Shown: piece after piece, positions 54,453 to 63,331 of the stretch | Layout of the letters: each line of letters opens with the position of its first letter | How positions within the stretch are numbered: the first letter of the stretch is position 1 | Assembly (NCBI GenBank): GCA_033852115.1 | Contig: JAWSVE010000002.1 | Span: 496,001-560,000 of the forward strand | Direction: 5' to 3' | Origin: JAWSVE01 sp033852115 | Lineage (GTDB): Bacteria > Pseudomonadota > Gammaproteobacteria > Pseudomonadales > Cellvibrionaceae | Length of the DNA stretch: 64,000 bases | Position numbers and translations under genes: made by a program | Notes under the pieces: generated by a model | The model's database searches: none | Seen by the model: the letters and a program-made list of their open reading frames with translations, nothing else | What the model was told of the DNA's origin: nothing

Positions 54453-54506
54453 TGTCTTCGTTGTCTTCGTTGTCTTCGTTGTCTTCGTTGTCTTCGTTGT
54501 GTTCGG
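54453..54506. repeat. 9-bp tandem repeat (TGTCTTCGT)n upstream of the rhodanese start
   Basis: Five perfect copies of TGTCTTCGT (54453-54497) and a degenerate sixth (TGTGTTCGG, 54498-54506) lie directly upstream of the rhodanese start codon. On the transcript they read ACGAAGACA, placing repeats in the ribosome-site region. Unit number could change by slippage. Confidence 0.9.
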
Positions 54507-54696
54507 TGTGAAGAATTGTGCACCGCGGAAGGATAGCAGAAATTGTATGACTGATTGCATCGCTATTTGGGAATTAGGGCTGATTTGGAGTAACGATTGC
54601 TGCTATTCTCATATAAGTCTGCTGTTGGCCTTGGTGGCATTAGGTCGACTGCGGCTGTGATCGAATGTGTTCCCTAACGTGATAAGAAGGCGAGTT

Positions 54697-55242
54697 ATGC
54701 AAAATGACAATAATTTAATATGGATCGACCTGGAAATGACCGGCCTCGAGCCGCAGCAGGATTCAATTATTGAAATCGCCACACTGGTCACTGATTCTGA
54801 GCTGAATATCCTTGCCGAGGGCCCTATCTATGCCATTCACCAGCCCGATAGTATTTTATTAGGAATGGATGAATGGAACACCAATCAACACGGTAGCTCG
54901 GGTTTAACGCAGCGTGTTCGAGACAGTCAAATTTCGACGCAGGAAGCGGAAAAACAAACCATCGCTTTTTTACAGCAGTGGGTTGCCGCGGGCAAGTCGC
55001 CGATGTGTGGCAACTCGATTTGTCAGGATCGTCGATTTCTGGCGCGAGAAATGCCAACACTAGAAGCGTTTTTCCATTACCGAAACCTTGATGTTAGCTC
55101 GATAAAGATTCTTGCCCAGCAGTGGCACCCAGACGTCGCCGCCGGGGTAAAAAAAGGTGGCAGTCATTTGGCGATGGATGATATCAAAGATTCTGTTGCT
55201 GAATTGCAGCACTACCGAGCCAACTTTTTTAAAATGCCTTAG
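54697..55242 (+). CDS. orn: Oligoribonuclease
   Basis: A 181-residue 3'-5' exoribonuclease of the DEDDh class that degrades di- to short oligonucleotides, including pGpG from c-di-GMP turnover. The ATG at 54697 with AGAAGG upstream is used. IWIDLEMTGLEPQQD carries the first acidic residues, GNSICQDRRFLAREMP the middle one, and SHLAMDDIKDSVAEL the last. In Pseudomonas rsgA lies next to orn; here the rhodanese does instead. Confidence 0.96.
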   Translation: MQNDNNLIWIDLEMTGLEPQQDSIIEIATLVTDSELNILAEGPIYAIHQPDSILLGMDEWNTNQHGSSGLTQRVRDSQISTQEAEKQTIAFLQQWVAAGKSPMCGNSICQDRRFLAREMPTLEAFFHYRNLDVSSIKILAQQWHPDVAAGVKKGGSHLAMDDIKDSVAELQHYRANFFKMP

Positions 55243-55283
55243 CGGCCCGTTGAGTGTAAAACCAAAACAATTGAGCCTAGCGG

Positions 55284-56342
55284 CTATTGGTGTTGAGCAA
55301 GCGCCCAAACGACATGTTCTCTGACGAGTTTGGACGAGTGTTGACGTTTGTGTTCCAGTGCTTGCACAACCTCGGTGGTGCTGGGCGCATTTCCTAAAGC
55401 CACGGCAATATTGCGCAGCCATTTTTCGTAACCGATTCTGCGAATGGCTGAGCCAGCAAGGTTGTCTAGAAATTCTTGTTCGGTCCAATTAAATAACGTG
55501 ACCAAATCGGCGCGATCTAGCCTATGTCGAGGTGCAAAATCGGGTTCCTGGCTGATGTGTGAAAACTTGTTCCATGGGCAAACCAGTTGGCAATCATCGC
55601 AGCCGTATATGCGATTGCCCATAAGCGCCCGAAGCTCTTCCGGTATGCTGCCATCATGCTCTATGGTGAGGTAAGAAATACACTTGCGAGCATCTAGCTG
55701 ATAGGGGCCGATAAACGCGTTGGTGGGGCAAATATCGAGACAAGCACTGCAACTGCCACAGTGATTGGTGGCGGGTTCTTCACTTGCGGGTAAGGGGATA
55801 TTTGTAAAAAGTTCACCAAGAAAAAACCAGCTACCTGTTTTCTCGTGGATTAACATCGTGTTTTTGCCAATCCATCCTAAGCGAGACTTTTCAGCGATTG
55901 CCCTTTCTAACACAGGCGCGCTATCAACGAAGGGCCTCTGCTGAACCTCACTGGCGACAGCATTGGCGATTTTGTCGGCGAGCTGTGCAAGTCGCTTGCG
56001 TATTAGCTTGTGGTAGTCACGTCCTAATGCGTATCGAGAAATATAGGCCTTCTCGGGTTGCTGTAAAAGCTCTACCGGGTTGTAGCCTTCCGGACGGTAA
56101 TCCATGCGCACGGAGATTACCCGCAGCGTACCGGGGAGCAGTTCTTGCGGTCGCGAACGTTTTGTCCCATGGCTTTCCATCCATTGCATTGAACCGTGGT
56201 AGCCATTGTCTAACCAGTTTTCGAGGTGCGTTTCATGTACTTGTAAGTGAGTGTCGGCAATCCCTACGCCTTGAAAGCCCAATGCTTTAGCCCAGAGCGC
56301 AATTTGGTCGGCGAGTTGTTGAAGGTCAAAGGTGTTTTGCAT
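55284..56342 (-). CDS. queG: Epoxyqueuosine reductase
   Basis: A 352-residue cobalamin-dependent iron-sulfur enzyme that makes the last step of queuosine on tRNA. Two 4Fe-4S clusters are bound by CGSCSACLDICPTNAF and CDDCQLVCPWN. YRPEGYNPVELL and the active-site aspartate in FVDSAPVLERA are conserved. A C-terminal HEAT-like region holds the tRNA-binding part. Convergent with orn; divergent from nnr. Confidence 0.95.
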   Translation of the reverse strand: MQNTFDLQQLADQIALWAKALGFQGVGIADTHLQVHETHLENWLDNGYHGSMQWMESHGTKRSRPQELLPGTLRVISVRMDYRPEGYNPVELLQQPEKAYISRYALGRDYHKLIRKRLAQLADKIANAVASEVQQRPFVDSAPVLERAIAEKSRLGWIGKNTMLIHEKTGSWFFLGELFTNIPLPASEEPATNHCGSCSACLDICPTNAFIGPYQLDARKCISYLTIEHDGSIPEELRALMGNRIYGCDDCQLVCPWNKFSHISQEPDFAPRHRLDRADLVTLFNWTEQEFLDNLAGSAIRRIGYEKWLRNIAVALGNAPSTTEVVQALEHKRQHSSKLVREHVVWALAQHQ

Positions 56343-56460
56343 AACTCTGCGTGCTTAAAAGATTGTGCGTATAATTGTGAAAAATTTTGTGGAAGTCTGT
56401 CACTCAATGACTCTACATCACACCACTAAATATACATGACGTCATAATGGTCGCCTTCCC

Positions 56461-57969
56461 ATGACTGCTTCAGATTTGCCCGTTGTCGCTTATACCGCAG
56501 CGCAAGTGCGTGAGTTAGATAGAATCGCCATCGAAGAATTTGCTGTCCCCGGTATTGTACTGATGAAACGGGCGGGTCGCGCGGCTTTCGAGCAGCTATT
56601 GGCATATTGGCCAAAACCTGAAGCTATTACCGTTTTCTGCGGTGTCGGTAACAATGCTGGCGATGGCTATATCATCGCGGGATTGGCGGCACAGCAAAAT
56701 TTCAATGTGAGGGTTGTGACTGTTGCTGAAACAGACAAGCTAACGGGTGATGCGCGGCTAGCCTTTGAGTTTGCGAAGCAGGCGTCGGTACCTATAGAAC
56801 CATTTAGTGACGATACGTCGCTCGACGGCTTTGGCGTGGTTGTAGATGCGTTGCTAGGCACAGGTTTGAATGGCGAGGTTCGCAGTCGATATCAGCAAGC
56901 AATAGAGCTGATCAATCGTGGTCAGCAACCGGTTCTAGCGGTCGATATTCCATCGGGGCTGTGTGCGGACACCGGCAACGTATTAGGTTGTAGTGTTGTT
57001 GCCTCTGTTACCGTGACCTTCATCGGTTTGAAGCAGGGCTTGTTGACCGGAGACGCGGCAGATTATGTCGGCGATGTGCGATTCGATTCTCTGTCTGTAC
57101 CGGACGATGTGTATAAGTCTCTTGTGCCTGCGGCGACCCGTTTAAGCTATAACAGTCTCTCAACTTTATTACCTCCCAGAGCGCGAGTTTCGCACAAAGG
57201 CCATTTTGGTCACGTATTAGTAGTGGGGGGGAATCATGGCATGGGTGGCGCAGCGTTGATGGCGGCGCAGGCTGCTGCCCGATGTGGGGCGGGGTTAATC
57301 AGCGTTGCTACTCAGCCGGAGCATGTATCGGCATTTCTAGCCCGTCAGCCTGAGATCATGGTGAAACCGACGGAAACGGTCGCTGATTTGGTTCGGTTGT
57401 TGAGCGCTGCATCGGTTGTGGTAGTCGGGCCAGGGTTGGGGCTAGACGAGTGGGCGCAACATTTTCTCTCTGCCATCATCAAATCCCCATTGCCCATGGT
57501 GATTGACGCCGATGGGTTGAACCTTATTGCCGAAGCGCCAGCGTTACTTGAACAGGCAAAAGGGGCAAAAACCATCGTGTTAACCCCTCATCCTGCGGAA
57601 GCTGCACGATTACTCGGGGTTGAGACGCAAGAAATTAACCGTGATCGATTTGCGGCAGCCGCTAAACTGGCGGCAAACTACAACGCAGCTGTCGTGTTGA
57701 AAGGCGCGGGAAGTGTTGTGGCCACTACACATGCGCTAACCGTGAGTGGCTATGGCAATCCCGGAATGGCTGGCGGTGGCATGGGGGATGTATTGAGTGG
57801 AGTGATTGGTGCATTGCTAGCACAACATTTGACGGCGTTTGATGCGGCCCAATTAGGCACCGTCGTTCATGGCCTAGCGGCTGATCGCGCTGCGGCGAAC
57901 GGCGGAGAACGAGGGTTGCTGGCAACGGATCTTTTGCCTCATTTGCGCCAGTTGTTAAATGGCATGTGA
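56461..57969 (+). CDS. nnr: Bifunctional NAD(P)H-hydrate epimerase/dehydratase
   Basis: A 502-residue repair enzyme. The N-terminal domain (about 1-215) is the epimerase, with VFCGVGNNAGDGYIIAGL. The C-terminal domain (about 225-500) is the ADP-dependent dehydratase, with HFGHVLVVGGNHGMGGAAL and GNPGMAGGGMGDVLSGVIGA split across its nucleotide-binding end. Together they restore hydrated NADH and NADPH. The neighbours tsaE, amiB and mutL follow in the usual gammaproteobacterial order. Confidence 0.95.
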   Translation: MTASDLPVVAYTAAQVRELDRIAIEEFAVPGIVLMKRAGRAAFEQLLAYWPKPEAITVFCGVGNNAGDGYIIAGLAAQQNFNVRVVTVAETDKLTGDARLAFEFAKQASVPIEPFSDDTSLDGFGVVVDALLGTGLNGEVRSRYQQAIELINRGQQPVLAVDIPSGLCADTGNVLGCSVVASVTVTFIGLKQGLLTGDAADYVGDVRFDSLSVPDDVYKSLVPAATRLSYNSLSTLLPPRARVSHKGHFGHVLVVGGNHGMGGAALMAAQAAARCGAGLISVATQPEHVSAFLARQPEIMVKPTETVADLVRLLSAASVVVVGPGLGLDEWAQHFLSAIIKSPLPMVIDADGLNLIAEAPALLEQAKGAKTIVLTPHPAEAARLLGVETQEINRDRFAAAAKLAANYNAAVVLKGAGSVVATTHALTVSGYGNPGMAGGGMGDVLSGVIGALLAQHLTAFDAAQLGTVVHGLAADRAAANGGERGLLATDLLPHLRQLLNGM

Positions 57970-58014
57970 CATCTGCTGGGCGGATTACAAGATAGATAGA
58001 GTCGAGACAAATCA

Positions 58015-58524
58015 GTGAGTGAGTTATCACTAATGTTGCCGAATGAGCAGGCTACGGTCGCTCTTGGCGCGAAAATTTTAGAGTCATTGTCAGCTGATAG
58101 GGGCGCTATCATCTATTTGATTGGCGACCTCGGTGCAGGGAAGACCACGCTAACACGTGGTGTGCTGCATGCGCTGGGGCATTCAGGTGCGGTTAAGAGT
58201 CCAACCTATACCTTGGTTGAGCCTTACGAAATGCCTGGCCGCAACATCTACCACTTTGATCTTTATCGGTTGGCTGACCCGGAAGAGCTTGAATATGTCG
58301 GTATTCGAGATTATTTCGACGGTAAAAGTCTGTGTTTGATTGAGTGGCCGAGTCGTGGGGAAGGAGTTTTGCCTCCTGCGGATTTAATCGTTAAAGTGAG
58401 CGTCAGCCCCGGAGAGGCCTCGTCTTTGGGCTCTTTGCCAGGGCGCCGAGCGCGACTTTTAGCGCAGAGTGAAGTGGGCGAGGCAATCATTCAAGGTTGC
58501 CGTGAATTTGCACCTCAGTCCTAA
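58015..58524 (+). CDS. tsaE: tRNA threonylcarbamoyladenosine synthesis ATPase TsaE
   Basis: A 169-residue ATPase needed for the t6A modification of ANN-decoding tRNAs, working with TsaB and TsaD. Walker A is GDLGAGKTTLTRGVL; SPTYTLVEPY and YHFDLYRLADPEELEYVGI are the family signatures. The GTG start at 58015 is used. It is 45 bp after nnr and 18 bp before amiB. Confidence 0.95.
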   Translation: MSELSLMLPNEQATVALGAKILESLSADRGAIIYLIGDLGAGKTTLTRGVLHALGHSGAVKSPTYTLVEPYEMPGRNIYHFDLYRLADPEELEYVGIRDYFDGKSLCLIEWPSRGEGVLPPADLIVKVSVSPGEASSLGSLPGRRARLLAQSEVGEAIIQGCREFAPQS

Positions 58525-58542
58525 CGTGTTTGTGAGGTTTTT

Positions 58543-59880
58543 TTGGTTTTACGCTACGTACAAGGTTTGCTGATTGCCGCGCTCGTTGTGATCGGTGGCG
58601 AGGCTTATGCGACGCAAAACGTCGAGAGCGTGCGTTTATGGCGAGCGCCTGATAACACGCGCATTGTGTTTGATCTCAGCGGCCCTGTTGAGCACAAGAT
58701 ATTTACTTTGGCAAATCCAAACCGCTTGGTGATCGATGTTAACAATGCGCAATTCAAAGCATCGTTAAACCACCTTGCTCTGAGTGATACCCCGGTTAGT
58801 GGTCTGCGTACGGGTAAGCGCAACAGCAATGATTTGCGTATCGTGCTAGACCTTAAATCAAAAGTCGACCCGAGTAGTTTTGTGCTCGCTAAGCATGGTG
58901 ATAAGTCCGATCGTTTGGTGTTGGATCTTTACGACCTCACCCCGAGTAAGCCAGTAGAGCCCACCATCGTCGATAGGCCATCCGATGTTAAGCGCGATAT
59001 TATTATTGCCATCGATGCAGGTCATGGCGGCGAAGACCCGGGTGCGATCGGTGCACAAAAGATCAAAGAAAAAGATGTCGTGCTCGATATTAGTAAGCGC
59101 CTGGCGAAACAAATCGACGCCACGCCAGGTTATAAAGCCGTTTTAATTCGTACGGGTGATTACTACATCGCTTTGCGGCAGCGACGTGAATTAGCGCGTA
59201 AACATCGTGCCGATTTGTTTGTATCGATTCACGCCGACGCATTCAAGCATAAAAGCGCTAGGGGAGCCTCGGTGTTTACACTGAGTCGACGAGGCGCGAA
59301 AGCAACCTCAGAATTCGCTGCGAATTTGGCAAGCCAAGAAAACAAATCTGACTTGATAGGTGGTGTTGTTGATCTTGACTTGCGTGGCAAGGATCAAGTT
59401 TTGGTTGATGTGCTTGTGGATCTCTCGATGACACACACATTAAGCTCAAGCCTCGAAGTCGGTGACGAAGTCTTGAAGTCAATGGGCGGTATTGCGCATT
59501 TACACAAACAGCGCGTTGAACAAGCGAATTTCGCTGTATTGCGATCAGCGGATATGCCCTCATTGCTCGTTGAGACAGGTTTTATTTCAAACCCTGGCGA
59601 AGCTAAACGATTAAGCACACCAAAATATCGTCAACAAATAGCAGAAAAAATATTTTATGGTGTGAATCGCTATTTTCAGCAAGTCCCTCCGCCAGACAGT
59701 TACCTCGCTTGGCTTAAATCTACGGGTAAACAATTTAATGAGCATGTCATCGTTCGTGGTGATACCTTGAGTGCTATCGCGCAACGTTACAAGGTATCGG
59801 TTAATGACATTCTTTCCGTCAACGGGCTGAATAGCACGAATATTCGTGTTGGTCAGCGTCTTAAAATTCCAACGTCGTAA
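58543..59880 (+). CDS. amiB: N-acetylmuramoyl-L-alanine amidase with AMIN and LysM domains
   Basis: A 445-residue periplasmic amidase that splits septal peptidoglycan. The order is a signal peptide (about 1-23), AMIN (about 26-130, RLWRAPDNTRIVFDL), a catalytic Amidase_3 domain (about 145-380) with IAIDAGHGGEDPGAIG, VSIHADAF and LLVETGFISNPGEAKRL, and a C-terminal LysM (VRGDTLSAIAQRYKVS). It starts at a TTG with GAGG upstream. LysM plus AMIN is the AmiB/AmiC type of Pseudomonas. Confidence 0.94.
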   Translation: MVLRYVQGLLIAALVVIGGEAYATQNVESVRLWRAPDNTRIVFDLSGPVEHKIFTLANPNRLVIDVNNAQFKASLNHLALSDTPVSGLRTGKRNSNDLRIVLDLKSKVDPSSFVLAKHGDKSDRLVLDLYDLTPSKPVEPTIVDRPSDVKRDIIIAIDAGHGGEDPGAIGAQKIKEKDVVLDISKRLAKQIDATPGYKAVLIRTGDYYIALRQRRELARKHRADLFVSIHADAFKHKSARGASVFTLSRRGAKATSEFAANLASQENKSDLIGGVVDLDLRGKDQVLVDVLVDLSMTHTLSSSLEVGDEVLKSMGGIAHLHKQRVEQANFAVLRSADMPSLLVETGFISNPGEAKRLSTPKYRQQIAEKIFYGVNRYFQQVPPPDSYLAWLKSTGKQFNEHVIVRGDTLSAIAQRYKVSVNDILSVNGLNSTNIRVGQRLKIPTS

Positions 59881-59886
59881 TCATTT

Positions 59887-61770
59887 GTGTCCATTTTAAA
59901 CACCCGTCGTATTCAACTACTTAGCCCCCGCCTCTCAAACCAAATTGCAGCCGGCGAAGTGGTGGAACGGCCTGCCTCAGTTATTAAAGAATTGCTCGAA
60001 AATGCAGTCGATGCGGGGGCGACCAATATTGAGATCGATATTGAGCGTGGAGGAGTAAAATTAATTCGGGTGCGTGACAATGGTTGCGGCATTACCAAAG
60101 ACGATCTGGCTTTAGCGCTGAGTCGTCATGCGACTAGTAAAATTGTCGAACTAGATGACCTTGAAGCAGTAAAAACACTAGGGTTTCGTGGCGAAGCCTT
60201 AGCCAGTATTAGCTCAGTTGCCCGACTAGTGTTGTCGAGTAACACTGAGGAGAAGGGGCAAGGCTGGCAGGTTAGGGCCGCGGGTCGAGATATGGAAGCT
60301 GAGGTGACACCGACCGCTCACCTTCAAGGCACCACTGTCGAAGTGCAAGACTTGTTTTTCAATACGCCAGCACGACGAAAATTTTTACGCACGGAAAAAA
60401 CAGAATTTAATCGTATAGAAGATGTGGTGAAGCGTTTAGCGCTGACCCACTTCGATATTAATTTCACCGTAAAACATAATGGCCGTGTTGTGCATGCCTA
60501 CCGTACGGCAGCGACACAAGCAGAAAAAGAACGGCGTGTGGCTCAAGTCTGTGGCCCGGCATTTATGGAGAATGCTCTGGCTATCGAAATGGAAGCCAGT
60601 GGGCTGCGCTTATGGGGGTGGGTTGCGTTACCGACGTTCTCTCGAAGCCAGGCGGACCTTCAGTATTTTTATGTTAACGGTCGCGCTATTCGCGATAAAG
60701 TCGTCACCCATGCAGTGCGTCAGGCGTATGCTGATGTGCTTTATCATGGGCGTCATCCTGCATACGTGCTGAATTTAGAGTTAGATGCTGCCACCGTCGA
60801 TGTCAATGTGCATCCAACAAAACATGAAGTTCGTTTTCGTGATAGCCGACTAGTCCATGATTTTTTGTACCGAAGTTTGCATCGAGCCTTGGCCGATGTG
60901 CGCCCGGGTAATGCTGCGCCACCGACATCCAATGCTTCAAGCAATGAAAGCGGGTTGGCATCGGAGCGTATGCTGCAGCCAAGTAATTCCGGTTTGGCCA
61001 GCACTTCGGCTGCTGAAGCCGATACATTGCGTAATCAAACGGCCTTGAATTTGTCTCAAAGCCCATCGCCTACCGTAACGCAAGTTCGCGAAAATATGGG
61101 CGTGTATCAAGCCTTGCATCCATCGTCTCATTCACGCGATGAGCATAGTGTGCAAGTAGCCTCCTCTGCAGATAACTCTGCGTTTATCCCGCCGTTAGGC
61201 TATGCGATTGCCCAACTTAAAGGTATTTATGTGTTGGCGGAAAATGAGCAAGGTTTGGTGCTGGTCGACATGCATGCGGCGCATGAGCGCATCACTTATG
61301 AACGCATGAAACAATCATTGGCAGAGCAGGGTATAGCGACACAGCCATTATTGGTTCCTCAGTCCATAGCGGTGAGCCAAAAAGAAGCAGATTGCGCCGA
61401 CGAACATGCCGAGACATTTAAACAGTTAGGTTTTGAATTGGAGCGTGCAGGGCCAGAAAGTTTATTGGTTCGGCAAATCCCTATTATGCTTGATCGCAGT
61501 AATGTGGAGCAGTTGGTACGTGATGTTTTAGCTGACTTAGTTGAGCACGGTACAAGTCAACGCATTGCTGAACACATGAATGAAATTCTCGGCACTATGG
61601 CCTGTCATGGTTCGGTGCGAGCAAACCGAAAACTGACCATTCCTGAAATGAATGCACTGTTGCGCGATATGGAAGAAACCGAACGTAGTGGACAGTGTAA
61701 TCATGGTCGTCCGACTTGGACGGCGCTTAGCATTAATGAACTCGATAAATTATTTATGCGTGGGCAATAG
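59887..61770 (+). CDS. mutL: DNA mismatch repair protein MutL
   Basis: A 627-residue MutL. The GHKL ATPase half has KELLENAVDAGATNIEID and GFRGEALASISSVARL. A variable linker covers about 340-430. The C-terminal half has DMHAAHERITYE from residue 461, close to the endonuclease motif DQHA-x2-E-x4-E, with only Gln replaced by Met. It is thus expected to nick DNA itself rather than to rely on MutH. The GTG start at 59887 is six bases after amiB. Confidence 0.96.
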   Translation: MSILNTRRIQLLSPRLSNQIAAGEVVERPASVIKELLENAVDAGATNIEIDIERGGVKLIRVRDNGCGITKDDLALALSRHATSKIVELDDLEAVKTLGFRGEALASISSVARLVLSSNTEEKGQGWQVRAAGRDMEAEVTPTAHLQGTTVEVQDLFFNTPARRKFLRTEKTEFNRIEDVVKRLALTHFDINFTVKHNGRVVHAYRTAATQAEKERRVAQVCGPAFMENALAIEMEASGLRLWGWVALPTFSRSQADLQYFYVNGRAIRDKVVTHAVRQAYADVLYHGRHPAYVLNLELDAATVDVNVHPTKHEVRFRDSRLVHDFLYRSLHRALADVRPGNAAPPTSNASSNESGLASERMLQPSNSGLASTSAAEADTLRNQTALNLSQSPSPTVTQVRENMGVYQALHPSSHSRDEHSVQVASSADNSAFIPPLGYAIAQLKGIYVLAENEQGLVLVDMHAAHERITYERMKQSLAEQGIATQPLLVPQSIAVSQKEADCADEHAETFKQLGFELERAGPESLLVRQIPIMLDRSNVEQLVRDVLADLVEHGTSQRIAEHMNEILGTMACHGSVRANRKLTIPEMNALLRDMEETERSGQCNHGRPTWTALSINELDKLFMRGQ

Positions 61771-61832
61771 TGGTAACGCTCAAGCCGGTGCTTTACCAAA
61801 CTACAAACAACATTTGAACCTGATCGAGTGAT

Positions 61833-62807
61833 ATGCAATCAAAACCCTTAATTGTTTTTATTATGGGGCCAACGGCATCGGGTAAAACTGATCTCGCCTT
61901 GGCGCTAGGGCAGCATATTGCTTGTGAAATTATTAGCGTCGATTCAAGCCTGGTCTATCGAGGGATGGATATTGGCTCGGCCAAGCCAAGCGCCACGGAA
62001 TTGGCCAGCATCCCCCATCATCTAATTGATATCCGAGATCCCGCCGACCCATACTCTGCGGCAGAGTTTCGTGATGATGCGTTGCGTCTTATCGATTCCA
62101 TTATTGCAAAAGGTAAAACCCCTTTGTTGGTTGGCGGTACCATGATGTACTTCAATGTGCTGCTTAAAGGGCTGGCTGATATGCCAGCCTCGGATCCGGA
62201 TCTGCGGGCGCAAATTGAACAACAAGCTAGCGAACTTGGTTGGCCAGCAATGCATCAGCGCTTAGAAAAAATTGATCCAGAACTCGCCGCCACATTACAC
62301 CCCAACCATTCGCAACGTATCGCTCGAGCTTTGGAAGTTTACCAGTTAAGCGGTAAAACCATGACTCAACTGCGCAATGAACAGCATGTTCAACGTCAAC
62401 GCGATCCGCTGGCGGAATACGACGTTAAACAAATCGCGCTGACACCGACAAGGCGTGAAACTCTGCACGCCCGAATAGCGCTAAGGTATCAGCGAATGTT
62501 GGACGAAGGTTTTGAAGCCGAAGTGCTAAAGCTTTATCAGCGCGACGATTTACATAGCGACTTACCCGCTATTCGTGCAGTGGGTTATCGTCAAATGTGG
62601 GGTTATCTGAATGGCGAATATGACTATGATGAAATGGTCGAAAAAGGCGTGGCGGCAACTCGTCAGCTAGCCAAGCGCCAACTCACGTGGTTACGTGGTT
62701 GGTCTGAACTGAAGTGGATTTTCACCGATAATGATCAAGGTCAAACTAAAAATATTAACCAAATAGTCAAAGAGACCTTGAGTTATTTACAAATATCAGG
62801 GATATAA
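61833..62807 (+). CDS. miaA: tRNA dimethylallyltransferase
   Basis: A 324-residue enzyme that adds a dimethylallyl group to A37 of tRNAs reading UNN codons. The P-loop is IMGPTASGKTDLALAL; ISVDSSLVYRGMDIGSAKPS and LLVGGTMMYFNVLLKGLADMP are the usual signatures. It follows mutL by 62 bp and precedes hfq, the order seen in E. coli and Pseudomonas. Confidence 0.97.
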   Translation: MQSKPLIVFIMGPTASGKTDLALALGQHIACEIISVDSSLVYRGMDIGSAKPSATELASIPHHLIDIRDPADPYSAAEFRDDALRLIDSIIAKGKTPLLVGGTMMYFNVLLKGLADMPASDPDLRAQIEQQASELGWPAMHQRLEKIDPELAATLHPNHSQRIARALEVYQLSGKTMTQLRNEQHVQRQRDPLAEYDVKQIALTPTRRETLHARIALRYQRMLDEGFEAEVLKLYQRDDLHSDLPAIRAVGYRQMWGYLNGEYDYDEMVEKGVAATRQLAKRQLTWLRGWSELKWIFTDNDQGQTKNINQIVKETLSYLQISGI

Positions 62808-62877
62808 TGGAAACGCTGCGCAAGTTTGCTTGTCATATTCAGCGGTTGCTTTTGCTTTGGAATGAATTTTAGTCAGT

Positions 62878-62993
62878 GTTTCCAACTTGGAAACCGTGTT
62901 CCAGAGATTTTGGGTGTAACCTCGGTGGATTTATAGCGTAAATGCACCATACTGATGCTGATGTTCCCCGAAAGCGGGAGTGCATTTCTCCCG
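62878..62993. promoter_or_regulatory. Palindrome and hairpin in the miaA-hfq spacer
   Basis: A perfect 17-bp palindrome, GTTTCCAACTTGGAAAC, lies at 62878-62894. A second structure, CGGGAG (62975-62980) paired with CTCCCG (62988-62993) around a seven-base loop, lies 76 bp before hfq. The first may be an operator, the second a leader hairpin. Roles are not established. Confidence 0.4.
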
Positions 62994-63068
62994 GCACTAA
63001 ATTGGGGCTTATTTGCCAAATTCTGTTTTTGCTTACTTTTATTTATCTTTGTTTAAAGGAGAACCACC

Positions 63069-63317
63069 ATGTCAAAAGGGCATAGTCTACAAGACCCTTA
63101 CTTAAACGTATTACGAAAAGAACGTATTCCTGTCTCCATTTATCTTGTGAATGGCATCAAACTGCAGGGGCAAGTTGAGTCATTCGATCAATTTGTGGTG
63201 TTGTTAAAAAACACCGTCAGCCAAATGGTATACAAACATGCGATTTCAACTGTCGTGCCATCGCGTGCCGTTCGTATTCCTATGGCTAATCCTCAAGAAG
63301 GTGAGTCAGGTAGTTAA
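63069..63317 (+). CDS. hfq: RNA chaperone Hfq
   Basis: An 82-residue Sm-like protein that forms hexamers and pairs small RNAs with mRNAs. The Sm1 region HSLQDPYLNVLRKERIPVSI and the Sm2 motif YKHAISTVVPSRAVRI are intact; Gln in LQDPYL and the KH pair build the proximal uridine-binding site. The acidic tail is very short. A strong ribosome site (AAAGGAGAA) precedes the ATG. Confidence 0.98.
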   Translation: MSKGHSLQDPYLNVLRKERIPVSIYLVNGIKLQGQVESFDQFVVLLKNTVSQMVYKHAISTVVPSRAVRIPMANPQEGESGS

Positions 63318-63331
63318 TCAGGTAGGTTTGC

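Noticed and set aside
54449..54523. N-terminal RRQ-repeat extension of the rhodanese
   Set aside because: It comes only from translating the 9-bp tandem repeat from a GTG without a ribosome site; homologues begin at MTDRQ-like positions.
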